A DNA stretch of 64,000 nt from Serratia nematodiphila DZ0503SBS1 (GCF_000738675.1 NZ_JPUX01000001.1:3844001-3908000); one strand, 5' to 3'. Numbered from the stretch's first letter, positions 19,860 to 31,912 are shown. Notes: generated from the letters alone by a model not told the origin. Translations and numbers: made by a program.

Positions 19860-20411
19860 TTATCCTGCCAGCGCTTGTTTCACCGCCGCCACCAGCGCCG
19901 GATCCTCAGGTGTGGTGTCCGGCGAGAAGCGCTGGATCACCGTGCCGTCGCGCGCGATAAGGAATTTCTCGAAGTTCCACAGAATATCGCCGGGATGCTT
20001 CGGCGCACGCCCTTTGCTGGTCATCCGCGCCAGGAACTCGCTGCCTTCCGGCGCGACGGCCTCCGGCTGTGCGGCAATCAACGCTTGGTACAGCGGATGA
20101 CGGTGTTCGCCGTTCACCTCAATCTTGGCAAACATTGGGAATTGCACGCCGAAGGTGCCGCGGCAAAACGCCAGGATCTCTTCGTTGCTGCCCGGCTCCT
20201 GGCCCAGGAATTCATTGGACGGGAACCCCAGGACTTCCAGCCCCCGATCGCGATAGGTTTCGTACAGCGTCTCCAGCCCTTCGTACTGCTTGGTCAGGCC
20301 GCACTCCGAGGCCACGTTGACCACCAGCAGCACCTTGCCCTGATAGGCACCCAGCGTGGTCGTCTGATTTTCGATGGTTTGTAACGGCAGGTTGTCGATT
20401 GGCTTGTTCAT
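19860..20411 (-). CDS. btuE: Glutathione/thioredoxin peroxidase BtuE
   Basis: A 183-residue glutathione-peroxidase-family protein. The catalytic Cys37 is in VNVASECGLTKQY, the GFPSNEFLGQEPG segment follows, and WNFEKFLI holds the Trp-Asn pair. Despite its name it is not needed for B12 transport; E. coli BtuE reduces peroxides with thioredoxin or glutathione. It keeps its usual place between btuC and btuD. A second member of the family is at the start of the window. Confidence 0.94.
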   Translation of the reverse strand: MNKPIDNLPLQTIENQTTTLGAYQGKVLLVVNVASECGLTKQYEGLETLYETYRDRGLEVLGFPSNEFLGQEPGSNEEILAFCRGTFGVQFPMFAKIEVNGEHRHPLYQALIAAQPEAVAPEGSEFLARMTSKGRAPKHPGDILWNFEKFLIARDGTVIQRFSPDTTPEDPALVAAVKQALAG

Positions 20412-20456
20412 CGGTTGTCATCCTTTGGTTTTTTAATGGCAGGTGAATGAAGAAAA

Positions 20457-21464
20457 CTACCTTACGCCTTTTGTCCGGGTCAGTAACCAGATAAATAGCG
20501 GCGCCCCCAGCGTGGCTGTCACCACGCCGATCGGCAGCTCGGCCGCCAGCAGCGCAACGCGGGCGATCACATCGGCCACCAGCAACACCCCGGCCCCCGC
20601 CAGCGCGCAGGCCGGCAGCAGATAGCGCTGGTCTGTCAGGCCGGTGAGCCGCAAAATATGCGGGATCACCAGCCCAACGAAGCCGATCACCCCGGCTAGC
20701 GCCACGCTGACGCCAACCAGCCAGCCGATCGCCAGCACCAGCAGGTTACGCCACACATGCAGCGACAGCCCGAGCTGGCGCGCCTGCACCTCGCCCAGCG
20801 CCATCAGGTTGAGCGCTCGGCCCTGGCCACACAGCCACAGCAACACCGGCAGCAGCGCCAGCACCAGCCACTTTTGGCGCCAGTCAACGCCGCCGAAACC
20901 GCCCATCATCCAGTACATCAGCTGCCGCAGATCGAGGCTGGTGCTGAAATAGACCGCCCAGGTCATCAGCGCGCTGCACACGATGCCCAGCGCCACGCCG
21001 ACCAGCAACAGCCGTGCATTGGTCAGACGTCGCCGGCGAGCGAAGCCCAGCAGCAAGAAGGTCATCGCCAGCGCACCGGCTATCGCGGCGGCGCTCATCA
21101 GCGCCACCGGCAACAAACCGTGCCCCAACAACACCGTCAGCACCAGCGCTACGCCGGCGCCGTTAGCGACGCCCAGCAGACCGGGCTCCGCCAGAGGATT
21201 TTCAAACAGCGCCTGCATCACCGCGCCCGCCACCGCCAGGGCGGCGCCGACCAGCATCACCGCCAGCGCGCGCGGCAAACGCAGTTGCCAAACAAACAGT
21301 TGCGCTCGATCGCTGAACCACTCTGACGGCCATATCCATTGGTCGCCGGCGCAAAGGCTGACCAGCAACGCCACCGCCACGCCCAGCGCCAACAGACTGA
21401 GCTGGCGTTTATCGCGGTAGCGTTGATGTTGCAACAGTAAGGTGAAGGTACGGCTGGTTGGCAT
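20457..21464 (-). CDS. btuC: Vitamin B12 ABC transporter permease BtuC
   Basis: A 335-residue FecCD-family permease with about ten transmembrane helices. It forms the BtuC2D2 channel for cobalamin. Hallmarks: [42 protein letters not shown] (about 58-100) and the cytoplasmic coupling region [38 protein letters not shown] (about 250-288). It is first in btuCED. No periplasmic BtuF gene is nearby, which is also the case in E. coli. Confidence 0.94.
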   Translation of the reverse strand: MPTSRTFTLLLQHQRYRDKRQLSLLALGVAVALLVSLCAGDQWIWPSEWFSDRAQLFVWQLRLPRALAVMLVGAALAVAGAVMQALFENPLAEPGLLGVANGAGVALVLTVLLGHGLLPVALMSAAAIAGALAMTFLLLGFARRRRLTNARLLLVGVALGIVCSALMTWAVYFSTSLDLRQLMYWMMGGFGGVDWRQKWLVLALLPVLLWLCGQGRALNLMALGEVQARQLGLSLHVWRNLLVLAIGWLVGVSVALAGVIGFVGLVIPHILRLTGLTDQRYLLPACALAGAGVLLVADVIARVALLAAELPIGVVTATLGAPLFIWLLTRTKGVR

Positions 21465-21582
21465 GCGCGGCGGTTCCCTGCCGGCCGCTGTCGTGGCCGG
21501 ATAATTGACGTTTGAGTCGAATATTAGGGGGTTAACGCCGCAAGGGGAAGTCTTGCGTGGATAGTGGCTCAGGAAAGCAGCA

Positions 21583-21624
21583 GCTGGCCTTGCCCGTCAT
21601 CGCAACAATGATGGCAAAACCAGC
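21583..21624 (-). repeat. Long imperfect hairpin between the DUF2502 gene and btuC
   Basis: In minus-strand RNA the arms at 21613-21624 and 21583-21594 pair over 12 bp with two G-U pairs, and the 18-nt loop can form a small extra stem. The weak T content after it argues against an efficient terminator. It could be a terminator for the upstream gene or part of the btuC leader. I looked for a cobalamin riboswitch B12 box here and did not find one. Confidence 0.45.
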
Positions 21625-21642
21625 CGCCGATAAACTCAGGGA

Positions 21643-22059
21643 TTAACGATGCGAGCCGGAGTTGCCCGGTGGATAAGGTTGGCCGCGGCCGCCATCGCGG
21701 CGGTCATGGTCACCGCGATCGTCATGACGGCGGTCGTGGTCGCCACTATCGCGATCGCCGTGGAATGGATTGCCGCTGCGTTCCGGCCCACGATGCTCAT
21801 AGCCACGCGGCGGCGAAGGTTGCCAGCGTCCGCCGTCCCAGTACATACCGCGCGCATTGCGCTCACCCAGGCCGCGACCCTGGTGCGCATGCCACCACTG
21901 CGGTGGACGCCAGTCGTAGCCATCCCAGTAGTAGCCGCGACGGTCCTGATCCCCCAGATGCAGAGAAACGCCCGGCACGTTGATATCGACGGAGACATCG
22001 GCCTTCGCCGCCAGCGGCAGCAACAGCGGGAAACACACCAGCAACAGGATCTTTTTCAT
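21643..22059 (-). CDS. Secreted DUF2502-like protein
   Basis: A 138-residue protein with a clear signal peptide (MKKILLLVCFPLLLPLAAKA, cleaved near residue 20). The mature part starts DVSVDINVPGVSLHLGDQDRRGYYWDGYDWRPPQWW, resembling the DUF2502 (YpeC-like) periplasmic family, which has IGDRDxxGxYWDG. The C-terminal third is a low-complexity tail rich in Arg, Asp, His and Gly (repeated DHDRR/DDRGDHDRR units). Function is unknown; the tail may bind metal or anionic surfaces. It is divergent from the small lipoprotein gene at 22291, with 231 bp between the two starts. Confidence 0.75.
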   Translation of the reverse strand: MKKILLLVCFPLLLPLAAKADVSVDINVPGVSLHLGDQDRRGYYWDGYDWRPPQWWHAHQGRGLGERNARGMYWDGGRWQPSPPRGYEHRGPERSGNPFHGDRDSGDHDRRHDDRGDHDRRDGGRGQPYPPGNSGSHR

Positions 22060-22290
22060 TTCACCTTCTCACTCTATTTTCTTGCTGCAGTGGTTATATC
22101 AGCGTGCTTATTTAACGACTATCTCACCGATGCCTATTTTCAGATTGTTTTCGACGGCCTTACACAATCCCTACACTGTTTGCAGCCACCTTTAATTATC
22201 ATAACCACTGACAAGATTTAACGAATAACTGACGTCTCTCAAGCGGCGCGGCAATTATAGTTAAATGGATTTCCACCGGAGGATTATAAG

Positions 22291-22422
22291 ATGATTAAAC
22301 GTATCGGTATGCTGCTGACCGTTGTAGCCCTGGCCTCAACCCTGAGCGCCTGCTGCTGGGGCCCGCACGGGGGCGGTGGCCACCGCGGCGATGGCCCTGG
22401 CCATTATTACGGCCGTTATTGA
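22291..22422 (+). CDS. Small Gly/His-rich lipoprotein, 43 residues
   Basis: A short gene with a strong ribosome site (GGAGG, 22279-22283) and an ATG at 22291. The protein has a lipoprotein leader with basic start MIKR, a hydrophobic core and a lipobox LSAC (lipid Cys at residue 21). A mature part of only about 23 residues rich in Gly, His and Tyr follows, ending GHYYGRY. It resembles other tiny enterobacterial envelope lipoproteins of unknown role. The His-rich tail could bind a metal. A bidirectional terminator follows about 150 bp downstream. Coding status is supported by the ribosome site, the leader and the lipobox together. Confidence 0.75.
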   Translation: MIKRIGMLLTVVALASTLSACCWGPHGGGGHRGDGPGHYYGRY

Positions 22423-22571
22423 AACAACAAATATGGCTGCTCACCACATAAAATAAGATATAAGAATACTCCGTAATTGAGATTAAATAAATTTTCGCCG
22501 AGGTGATTTAATGAATAATCTTAATTCATGCATTGCCCATTAGGAATGGGCTGAATTTTGTCTCAGAAAAG

Positions 22572-22598
22572 AAAAAGGCCGCGCAAGCGGCCTTTTTT
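22572..22598. terminator. Bidirectional terminator between small lipoprotein gene and ihfA
   Basis: AAAAAGGCCGC-GCAA-GCGGCCTTTTTT is a perfect GC stem with an A-run on one side and a T-run on the other. It can end transcription from both convergent sides. Confidence 0.92.
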
Positions 22599-22611
22599 GA
22601 TGTCACGTCAC

Positions 22612-22908
22612 TCACCCTTTCGGGCTGGCGTTTTCTACCCGGCTTTTCAGCTTCTGCCCCGGACGGAAGGTCACCACACGGCGCGCCGTAATCGGAATGT
22701 CTTCGCCGGTCTTCGGGTTACGCCCCGGACGTTGGTTCTTGTCACGCAGATCAAAGTTGCCAAAACCCGACAGTTTTACCTGTTCGCCATTCTCAAGAGC
22801 CCGACGGACCTCTTCAAAGAACAGTTCCACCAGGTCTTTGGCGTCCCGTTTGCTAAGCCCAAGCTTCTCAAACAGGTGTTCTGACATTTCAGCTTTAGTA
22901 AGCGCCAT
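22612..22908 (-). CDS. ihfA: Integration host factor subunit alpha
   Basis: A 98-residue HU/IHF-family DNA-bending protein; with IhfB it binds specific sites and bends DNA sharply. The sequence is almost that of E. coli Ihf[34 protein letters not shown], then [26 protein letters not shown] with the intercalating Pro, and [17 protein letters not shown]. It starts 4 bp after the pheT stop and is at the end of the pheMST-ihfA transcript. Confidence 0.97.
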   Translation of the reverse strand: MALTKAEMSEHLFEKLGLSKRDAKDLVELFFEEVRRALENGEQVKLSGFGNFDLRDKNQRPGRNPKTGEDIPITARRVVTFRPGQKLKSRVENASPKG

Positions 22909-22912
22909 AGGT

Positions 22913-25300
22913 TCAATCCCTCAAGGATGCTTGGAATCGCTGTTTTAGAGCCTCTACGCATTTTGCAACGGTAGCGGCTATCTCCTCTTCTTCCAGTGTA
23001 CGAGCGGTATCCTGCAATACCAGACTGATAGCCAGGCTCTTGTCACCTTCTGCCACGCCCTTGCCACGGTACACGTCAAACAAGTTTACGCCAACTACCT
23101 GATTTGCGCCAACTTTCTTACACTCGGCCAAAATATCTTCTGCGGGGACGTTTTCAGCCACCACAATGGCGATATCACGGCGGTTTGCCGGGAAGCGCGA
23201 AATCTCCCGCGCCTGAGGCACGGCGCGGCTCGCAAGCTTGTTCCACTCCAGTTCAAACACCACGGTGCGGCCGTTAAGATCCAGTTTACGTTCAAGTTCC
23301 GGGTGAACCACACCGATGAAACCTACGCGTTCGCCGTGCAAATAAATCGCCGCACTTTGCCCTGGATGCAGGGCCGGATTGGCTTCCGCCCGGAACTGAA
23401 TTTCGGATAATTTACCGGTCAGCTCGAGGACGGACTCCAGATCCCCTTTTAAATCATAGAAGTCGACGGGCTTGCGCGCCAGATCCCAATGTTCATCGTG
23501 CGTATGGCCGGCGATCACGCCCGCCAGCATGACATCCTGACGGATACCCAGATCTGCCGCACTATCAGGCACAAAGCGCAGGCCGCTTTCGAACAGGCGC
23601 AGACGCGTCTGCTGGCGGTTCTGGTTATACACCACCGCAGACAGCAGGCCGGTCCACAGCGACAGGCGCATCGCCGACATTTCTACCGAAATCGGGCTTG
23701 GCAGGATCAGCGCTTCTTCATTCGGGTGCAGCAGCGCCTGCACCTTCGGATCGACGAAGCTGTAGGTGATCGCTTCCTGATAACCGTGATCGACCAGCAT
23801 GGTCTTCACGCGCTTCAGCGTCAGATCGGCTTCGCGATGCTGGGTCATCACCAGATCGGCGCGCACCGGCACATCCGGGATGTTGTCGTAGCCGTAAACG
23901 CGCGCCACTTCTTCCACCAGATCCTCTTCGATCTCCATATCGAAACGCCAGCTTGGCGCGACCGCTTGCCAGCTGTCGCCCTGCTCGGTCACCTGGCAAC
24001 CCAGGCGGCGCAGAATGTCACTGACCTGCTCGCTTGGCACCACGTGGCCGATCAGGCGATCCAGTTTCTCGCGGCGCAGCGTGATGGTGGCGCGCTTCGG
24101 CAGTTCGTTCTCGTGGGTCACGTCGATAATTGGGCCGGCCTGACCGCCGCAAATATCGAGCAGCAGGCGCGTGGCGCGTTCCATCGCTTTGTACTGCAGC
24201 GCCGGATCGACACCGCGCTCATAGCGGTGAGAAGCATCGGTGTGCAGGCCGTGACGACGCGCGCGGCCGGTGATCGACAGCGGGCTGAAGAAGGCGCATT
24301 CCAGCAGCACGTCCTGAGTTTCCCCGTTGACGCCAGAATGCTCGCCGCCGAAGATGCCCCCCATCGCCAACGCTTTTTGATGATCGGCGATCACTAAGGT
24401 GTCGGCGTTCAGTTTGGCTTCACTGCCATCCAGCAGCCTCAGTGTTTCGCCTTCTTCCGCCATGCGCACCACGATGCCGCCGTCGATGCGGCTCAGATCG
24501 AAAGCGTGCATCGGCTGGCCAAGCTCCAGCAGCACATAGTTGGTGACGTCAACCACCGCATCGATGGAGCGGATGCCGCAGCGACGCAGCTTTTCACGCA
24601 TCCACAGCGGGCTTGGCGCCTTGACGTCGATGCCTTTCACCACACGGCCCAGATAACGCGGGCAGGCCTGCGGCGCGTCAACGCGGATCGGCAGCGTGGC
24701 GTCGATGGTGGCAGCCACCGGGCTCATATCCGGCTCGGTCAGCGCCACCTGGTTCAGTACGCCCACGTCGCGCGCGACGCCGATGATACCCAGGCAGTCG
24801 GCGCGGTTCGGGGTAACGCTGATCTCGATGGTGTTGTCATTCAGTTTCAGGTAGTCACGGATGTCGGTGCCGATCGGCGCATCCAGCGGCAACTCGATGA
24901 TACCGTCATGATCGTCGGAAATGCCCAGCTCGGAGAACGAGCACAGCATGCCTTCCGAAGGCTCGCCGCGCAGCTTGGCGGCTTTGATTTTGAAATCGCC
25001 CGGCAGCACCGCGCCCACGGTGGCGACCGCCACTTTCAGGCCGGTACGGCAGTTCGGCGCGCCGCAGACGATGTCGAGCAAACGATCGCCGCCCACGTTA
25101 ACTTTAGTGACGCGCAGTTTGTCGGCGTTCGGGTGCTGACCGCACTCGACCACTTCCCCCACCACAACGCCGTTAAACGCGCCGGCAACCGGATCCACGC
25201 CGTCCACTTCCAGGCCGGCCATGGTGATTTGATCGGATAATGCTTCGCTGCTGATGGCCGGGTTTACCCACTCGCGCAACCAGAGTTCACTGAATTTCAT
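22913..25300 (-). CDS. pheT: Phenylalanyl-tRNA synthetase beta subunit
   Basis: A 795-residue subunit of the (alpha-beta)2 enzyme that charges tRNA-Phe. Domains in order: an N-terminal EMAP/OB tRNA-binding region (about 40-150), the B3/B4 editing domain (about 200-400) that hydrolyses Tyr-tRNA-Phe, B5, the catalytic-like core (about 480-680), and the C-terminal ferredoxin-like anticodon-binding domain (about 700-795; [23 protein letters not shown]). The length equals the E. coli protein. It follows pheS by 14 bp and lies just before ihfA. Confidence 0.97.
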   Translation of the reverse strand: MKFSELWLREWVNPAISSEALSDQITMAGLEVDGVDPVAGAFNGVVVGEVVECGQHPNADKLRVTKVNVGGDRLLDIVCGAPNCRTGLKVAVATVGAVLPGDFKIKAAKLRGEPSEGMLCSFSELGISDDHDGIIELPLDAPIGTDIRDYLKLNDNTIEISVTPNRADCLGIIGVARDVGVLNQVALTEPDMSPVAATIDATLPIRVDAPQACPRYLGRVVKGIDVKAPSPLWMREKLRRCGIRSIDAVVDVTNYVLLELGQPMHAFDLSRIDGGIVVRMAEEGETLRLLDGSEAKLNADTLVIADHQKALAMGGIFGGEHSGVNGETQDVLLECAFFSPLSITGRARRHGLHTDASHRYERGVDPALQYKAMERATRLLLDICGGQAGPIIDVTHENELPKRATITLRREKLDRLIGHVVPSEQVSDILRRLGCQVTEQGDSWQAVAPSWRFDMEIEEDLVEEVARVYGYDNIPDVPVRADLVMTQHREADLTLKRVKTMLVDHGYQEAITYSFVDPKVQALLHPNEEALILPSPISVEMSAMRLSLWTGLLSAVVYNQNRQQTRLRLFESGLRFVPDSAADLGIRQDVMLAGVIAGHTHDEHWDLARKPVDFYDLKGDLESVLELTGKLSEIQFRAEANPALHPGQSAAIYLHGERVGFIGVVHPELERKLDLNGRTVVFELEWNKLASRAVPQAREISRFPANRRDIAIVVAENVPAEDILAECKKVGANQVVGVNLFDVYRGKGVAEGDKSLAISLVLQDTARTLEEEEIAATVAKCVEALKQRFQASLRD

Positions 25301-25314
25301 GTGATATTCCCGCC

Positions 25315-26328
<1,014 letters not shown>

Positions 26329-26482
26329 CTAAGTAATTGTTATCTATTATTCGAACACGCCTTTGAGCAATCTTCAAAGACTTTTCAATGCGTTGTCGGC
26401 CAAGCGACTCACCTGCGCGGCACAGGGCCGACTGAGTGTCTGCCGCCCTCGCCACAACAATGTGCAAGGCAAGGCGATGGCC

Positions 26483-26513
26483 AAAAACAAAAAAGCCTCC
26501 ACGAGGGAGGCTT
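26483..26513 (-). terminator. pheST attenuator terminator
   Basis: On the minus strand AGCCTCC-CTCGT-GGAGGCT is followed by a T-rich tract, between pheM and pheS. The GGAGGCTTT copy just after pheM (plus-strand 26547-26555) can pair with the first arm instead, forming an antiterminator. This is the classical arrangement for phenylalanine-tRNA-dependent attenuation. Confidence 0.88.
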
Positions 26514-26559
26514 AGGCGCTACTTTTCGTTTCTTTTCTTACGCGCAAAGCCTCCTGAAA

Positions 26560-26604
26560 TCAGGCGCTAAAGTAAAAAAAGAAACGAAAAATAGCTGCGT
26601 GCAT
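26560..26604 (-). CDS. pheM: pheST operon leader peptide
   Basis: A 14-residue leader peptide, MHAAIFRFFFYFSA, rich in Phe (five of fourteen). It differs from the E. coli PheM leader at only two positions. When charged tRNA-Phe is scarce the ribosome stalls on the Phe codons and an antiterminator forms, allowing pheST transcription. The gene is too short for ordinary gene finders but is clear from the peptide and the attenuator hairpin behind it. Confidence 0.93.
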   Translation of the reverse strand: MHAAIFRFFFYFSA

Positions 26605-26688
26605 GATTGCGGTACCTTGTCGATAATTGTCCACCAGTGATATAGCGGCGGGCAATAAAAGTCAATATTTGTCGCTGAAAACAAAGAT

Positions 26689-26714
26689 TAAAAGAGGGAG
26701 CAAGCTCCCTCTTC
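26689..26714 (-). terminator. Terminator after rplT
   Basis: On the minus strand AGAGGGAG-CTTG-CTCCCTCT is followed by TTTTAA, just after the rplT stop. It separates the infC-rpmI-rplT transcript from pheM. Confidence 0.88.
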
Positions 26715-26721
26715 AACTGAC

Positions 26722-27096
<375 letters not shown>

Positions 27097-27121
27097 TTAT
27101 TCTAAATTCAAAAAAAATGGC

Positions 27122-27343
<222 letters not shown>

Positions 27344-27417
27344 TTAAACAACGAATCAGTTGGGCGAATAAAACCCACACAGCGCAAGCGCCGCGCGGGT
27401 TCCATTACTTGTAAGCC

Positions 27418-27972
<555 letters not shown>

Positions 27973-29901
27973 TTATTCCTCCAGTTGATGAAGACTACGG
28001 CTGCGAATCTCTTTCAGCAGCTTGTCTACGACTTCGTTTACGTCCAGGCTTCCCAAGTCTTTGCCACGGCGGGTACGAACGGCAACTTTGCCGGCTTCGA
28101 CCTCTTTGTCGCCGCACACCAACATGTAAGGGACTCGACGTAAAGTATGTTCGCGAATTTTAAAGCCAATCTTCTCATTTCTCAAGTCCGCTTTCACGCG
28201 AATACCTGCATCCTGCAGTTTTTTGGTCAATTGCTGGACGTAATCAGACTGGCTGTCGGTGATATTCATCACCACCACCTGCACCGGAGCGATCCAGGTC
28301 GGGTAGAACCCGGCGTATTCTTCGGTAAGGATACCGATGAAGCGTTCCATGGAGCCCAAAATGGCGCGGTGAATCATTACCGGCACGACGCGATCGTTGT
28401 TTTCGCCAACATACGAAGCGCCCAAACGGCCCGGCAAGAAGAAATCGAGCTGCACGGTACCACATTGCCATGCGCGATCCAAACAATCATGCAGGGTAAA
28501 TTCAATTTTCGGTCCGTAGAAGGCGCCCTCGCCCGGCTGGTACTCGAACGGAATGCCGTTCTCGGTCAGCGCGGCGGCCAGGTCTTCTTCCGCACGGGTC
28601 CACATGTCGTCGGTGCCGATGCGCTTTTCCGGGCGAGTCGACAGCTTGACGGCGATCTTGTCGAAACCGAAAGTGCCGTACACGTCATAGACCATGCGAA
28701 TGCATTCGTTCACTTCGGCGCGCACCTGCTCTTCGGTACAGAAGATGTGGGCGTCATCCTGCGTGAAGCCGCGCACGCGCATAAGGCCGTGCAGGGAGCC
28801 CGACGGCTCGTTGCGGTGGCAGCTGCCGAATTCCCCCATGCGCAGCGGCAAATCGCGGTACGACTTCAGGCCCTGGTTGAAGATCTGCACGTGCCCCGGG
28901 CAGTTCATCGGCTTGATGCAGTATTCACGGTTCTCCGACGCGGTGGTGAACATGGCGTCTTTGTAGTTTTCCCAGTGGCCGGTTTTTTCCCACAGCACGC
29001 GGTCCATCATGAACGGACCTTTCACTTCCTGGTACTGGTACTCTTTGAGCTTCATGCGCACGAAGGCTTCCAGCTCGCGGAAGATAGTCCAACCGTCGTT
29101 GTGCCAGAACACCATGCCCGGCGCTTCTTCCTGCATGTGATACAGGTCGAGCTGTTTGCCGATCTTGCGGTGATCGCGTTTGGCCGCCTCTTCCAGGCGT
29201 TGCAGGTAGGCGTTCAGCTGCTTCTTGTCTGCCCAGGCGGTACCGTAGATACGCTGCAGCATTTTGTTTTTGCTGTCACCGCGCCAGTAAGCGCCGGAGG
29301 TTTTCTGCAGCTTGAAATGGTGGCAGAAACGCATGTTCGGCACGTGCGGGCCGCGGCACATGTCGATGTATTCTTCGTGGTGATACAGGCCAGGACGATC
29401 GTCATGGCTGATGTTCTCATCCAGGATCGCCACTTTATAGATTTCGCCGCGCTCAGCGAAGGTGTCGCGGGCTTCTTGCCAGCTGACCTTCTTCTTGATG
29501 ACGTCGTAATCCTTATCGGCCAACTCGTGCATCCGCTTTTCCAGCAGATCCAGGTCTTCCTGCGTCAGGGTGCGGTCGATATCCACGTCATAATAGAAAC
29601 CGTTGTCGATAACAGGACCGATCGCCATTTTGGTATCCGGCCACAGCTGCTTGATCGCATGACCCAGCAGGTGCGCGCAGGAGTGGCGCATGATTTCCAG
29701 ACCGTCTTCGTCTTTGATGGTGATGATGGCCAGCTGCGCATCCGATTCGATCAGATCGCTGGCATCAACCAGTTCGCCATTGACGCGACCGGCGATACAG
29801 GCTTTCGCCAGGCCAGGGCCGATATCGCGCGCGACATCCATCGGGGAAACGGGGTGGTCGAAATGACGCTGACTACCGTCAGGAAGAGTAATAACAGGCA
29901 T
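27973..29901 (-). CDS. thrS: Threonyl-tRNA synthetase
   Basis: A 642-residue class II synthetase, the same length as in E. coli. Domains: TGS (1-61), N2 editing domain (62-224; [16 protein letters not shown] metal-type motif), the catalytic core with zinc ligands in MNCPGH and in the later His segments, motif 2 [12 protein letters not shown], motif 3 [17 protein letters not shown], and an anticodon-binding domain (about 535-642). The frame opens 11 codons earlier; I chose the ATG at 29901 ([16 protein letters not shown]), the conserved start with AAGGA upstream. Confidence 0.97.
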   Translation of the reverse strand: MPVITLPDGSQRHFDHPVSPMDVARDIGPGLAKACIAGRVNGELVDASDLIESDAQLAIITIKDEDGLEIMRHSCAHLLGHAIKQLWPDTKMAIGPVIDNGFYYDVDIDRTLTQEDLDLLEKRMHELADKDYDVIKKKVSWQEARDTFAERGEIYKVAILDENISHDDRPGLYHHEEYIDMCRGPHVPNMRFCHHFKLQKTSGAYWRGDSKNKMLQRIYGTAWADKKQLNAYLQRLEEAAKRDHRKIGKQLDLYHMQEEAPGMVFWHNDGWTIFRELEAFVRMKLKEYQYQEVKGPFMMDRVLWEKTGHWENYKDAMFTTASENREYCIKPMNCPGHVQIFNQGLKSYRDLPLRMGEFGSCHRNEPSGSLHGLMRVRGFTQDDAHIFCTEEQVRAEVNECIRMVYDVYGTFGFDKIAVKLSTRPEKRIGTDDMWTRAEEDLAAALTENGIPFEYQPGEGAFYGPKIEFTLHDCLDRAWQCGTVQLDFFLPGRLGASYVGENNDRVVPVMIHRAILGSMERFIGILTEEYAGFYPTWIAPVQVVVMNITDSQSDYVQQLTKKLQDAGIRVKADLRNEKIGFKIREHTLRRVPYMLVCGDKEVEAGKVAVRTRRGKDLGSLDVNEVVDKLLKEIRSRSLHQLEE

Positions 29902-30070
29902 TAATAATTCCTTATCTACAGTGGTGACCCACACGACAGATCACATGCAGTACGAAAATTGGATTTTGGGTTTGGTCAGCCAGGTTTCAGATCTCGCCCA
30001 CAATTGCCAGATTGAAACCTCACTGGGTATACAGAATGGAACGCATACCTTCTCAGCCGCATTCGGCTAA
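29902..30070 (-). promoter_or_regulatory. thrS leader, probable autoregulatory operator
   Basis: About 170 bp upstream of thrS hold several potential stems (for example AGCCG-CGGCT near 30056-30068, and a CCCA / TGGG pairing around 29925-29980). Two CGT triplets lie in the leader RNA, one in TTTTCGTACT at about 29950-29958. In E. coli ThrRS represses its own translation by binding a tRNA-Thr-like leader whose loop shows the CGU anticodon. Homology of this leader is inferred from position and the CGT-bearing segment; I could not confirm the fold. Confidence 0.45.
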
Positions 30071-30119
30071 GCGAATAGTATCACTAAAATTGTTCCGGAT
30101 AAATAAAGCGCCGCCGCCC

Positions 30120-30743
30120 TCACACTTCCGCCTCATTCGGCGCAAAAACGGTCTTCATGTAGCTGAGGGTGGCCAGCAGGCACAGGCCGTAGCCCAGCAG
30201 TTCGCAGCCCTCTTCCACCATGTTTTTCACCACCCGGTTGTAACCGTCCAGCATCAGCGTTTGCCACAGCGCGCTCATGCCGAACAGGCGTGAAAACACC
30301 AGAATGCACAGCAGGCCCGCGCACATCATGCCGTAGCCGGGATGCGTCACGAAATCGGCCAGGCCGCGCACCGTCGCCGCAATGTGCCTGGCGGCATGGC
30401 ACAGACAGACCAAGGTGACCGCCAGCGCGAACCACACCCAGGCGCCGTGCCACAGCGCATCGAAAGCGAAGTCCATCTCGCGGATCAGCATGCAGAGAAA
30501 GAAGCCGCCGACCAGCATCCAGGCGGAGCGGCGTTCCGCCTGCCGCCAGGCCGCGGCGAAAAAACCGCCGGCGATGGCGAGCAGCAACAGTTCCTGCGCC
30601 GCTTCGGTCAGCGAGGTTTCATGCACGAAGTTATGCAACCAGTGCACATCGATAAACACCAGACCGACCAATGCCGCCATGAAGGCGGCGGAAAGCGCGA
30701 ATGCGCTGATTTTCCCCAGTAAAAGTTTCAACTCGTCTTGCAT
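30120..30743 (-). CDS. Multi-pass inner-membrane protein, function unknown
   Basis: A 207-residue hydrophobic protein with about five or six membrane segments, at about residues 9-30, 46-64, 72-90, 102-118, 133-155 and 178-196. I do not recognise the family. Acidic and aromatic residues lie between segments (DVHWLHNFVHETSLTEAAQELLLLAIAG, REMDFAFDALWHGAWVW). It lies between thrS and marC, on the thrS strand. An ATG four codons further upstream (30755) is possible too; neither has a convincing ribosome site. Codon use looks native. Confidence 0.7.
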   Translation of the reverse strand: MQDELKLLLGKISAFALSAAFMAALVGLVFIDVHWLHNFVHETSLTEAAQELLLLAIAGGFFAAAWRQAERRSAWMLVGGFFLCMLIREMDFAFDALWHGAWVWFALAVTLVCLCHAARHIAATVRGLADFVTHPGYGMMCAGLLCILVFSRLFGMSALWQTLMLDGYNRVVKNMVEEGCELLGYGLCLLATLSYMKTVFAPNEAEV

Positions 30744-30755
30744 AATCAATCTCAT

Positions 30756-31188
30756 TATCGTTTTAAAGCGCGCCTATGGTAGGCAGCTGAGCCTGCGGGG
30801 TGTAGCAATTGATGCTGAACGTCGGCCTTTACCGGCCAATTGCGGCGAAAAAGGCCATAAAACACAAAAATTGTGCGTTTTTTTTCTGAGCGCCGCTCGT
30901 TTTTCAGCCTGCGCTCATCATGGGGTGCGAGGTATTAACGACGTTATAGGGGCTGATGCATTTTGGTGCGCGTTCGGCGCCGCGGGCGATTGCGGTCAAC
31001 GACGCCCCGTTGGGATGTGAGGATGAACCTGAACTCGCCGGCGAGTGCAACGGCAATGATGAAACGCCGGCCGACGGTTAATTAACGTTACGAGCTATCC
31101 CCATTGCCGCCAGGCACGCGGCAGGCTAGGCTGTTTAGCTCGTAGGCCGCCGCCTGGCGGCCTGAACGTTGCACAGGGAGTCTACTTT
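30756..31188. other. Intergenic region upstream of marC
   Basis: This 433-bp gap lies between divergent genes. A weak plus-strand stem CACAA-AAA-TTGTG followed by eight T residues is at 30863-30885. A perfect 8-bp hairpin AGGCCGCC-GCCT-GGCGGCCT is at 31144-31163, about 25 bp before the marC start, so it lies in the marC leader. No convincing small gene was found; longer open frames here lack ribosome sites. Confidence 0.45.
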
Positions 31189-31875
31189 ATGACGGGTATT
31201 TTGCAGTTATTCCAGGCCATCGGACTGGGTTTGGTGCTGCTGTTGCCGCTGGCCAACCCGCTGACCACGGTGGCGTTGCTGCTCGGCTTGTCCGGCAATA
31301 TGACGCGCGAAGAGCGCAATCAGCAGTCGCTGATGGCCTCGGTTTATGTGTTCTGCATCATGACGGTGGCGTTTTACGCCGGACAGGTGGTGATGAACAC
31401 TTTCGGTATTTCGATCCCCGGCCTGCGCATCGCCGGCGGTCTGATCGTCGCCTTCATCGGTTTCCGCATGCTGTTCCCGCAACAAAGCGCCGATGAGGCG
31501 CCGGAGGTGGAGAGCAAGTCGCACGAGCTGCGCCACAAGACATCGGCCAACATCGCCTTCGTGCCGTTGGCCATGCCGAGCACCGCCGGGCCGGGCACCA
31601 TCGCGATGATCATCAGCTCGGCGTCGAGCGTCAAAGCGAACACGCTGGGTTTTGAACCCTGGGTGCTGGCCGTGGCGCCGGTCGCCATCTTCCTGACGGT
31701 CGCGGTGATCCTGTGGGGCTGCCTGCTCAGCTCCGGCGCCATCATGCGCCTGGTGGGGAAAAGCGGCATCGAGGCGATCTCGCGCCTGATGGGCTTCCTG
31801 CTGGTGTGCATGGGGGTACAGTTCATTATCAACGGCGTGCTGGAGATCATCTCCACCTATACGCCGGCCGCCTGA
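31189..31875 (+). CDS. marC: MarC/UPF0056 family inner-membrane protein
   Basis: A 228-residue six-helix membrane protein that follows E. coli MarC almost throughout ([112 protein letters not shown]). Its function is unknown, and it is no longer thought to confer multiple antibiotic resistance. The marRAB genes that neighbour it in E. coli are not here. The ATG has AGGGAG upstream. It converges with the binding-protein gene at 31913. Confidence 0.93.
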   Translation: MTGILQLFQAIGLGLVLLLPLANPLTTVALLLGLSGNMTREERNQQSLMASVYVFCIMTVAFYAGQVVMNTFGISIPGLRIAGGLIVAFIGFRMLFPQQSADEAPEVESKSHELRHKTSANIAFVPLAMPSTAGPGTIAMIISSASSVKANTLGFEPWVLAVAPVAIFLTVAVILWGCLLSSGAIMRLVGKSGIEAISRLMGFLLVCMGVQFIINGVLEIISTYTPAA

Positions 31876-31881
31876 TCACAC

Positions 31882-31908
31882 AAAACGGGCGCGATCGTCG
31901 CGCCCGTT
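31882..31908. terminator. Terminator between marC and the iron-binding protein gene
   Basis: AACGGGCGCGA-TCG-TCGCGCCCGTT is an 11-bp perfect stem between two convergent genes. The T-run (TTTTG) is on the minus-strand exit side, with only a short one on the plus side. Confidence 0.75.
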
Positions 31909-31912
31909 GCCG

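Noticed and set aside
21465..21642. Possible cobalamin riboswitch upstream of btuC
   Set aside because: No B12-box sequence could be found in the leader; only a hairpin is present.
28147..29904. A 585-codon open frame antisense to thrS
   Set aside because: It is a shadow of the strongly conserved thrS gene with no family resemblance of its own.
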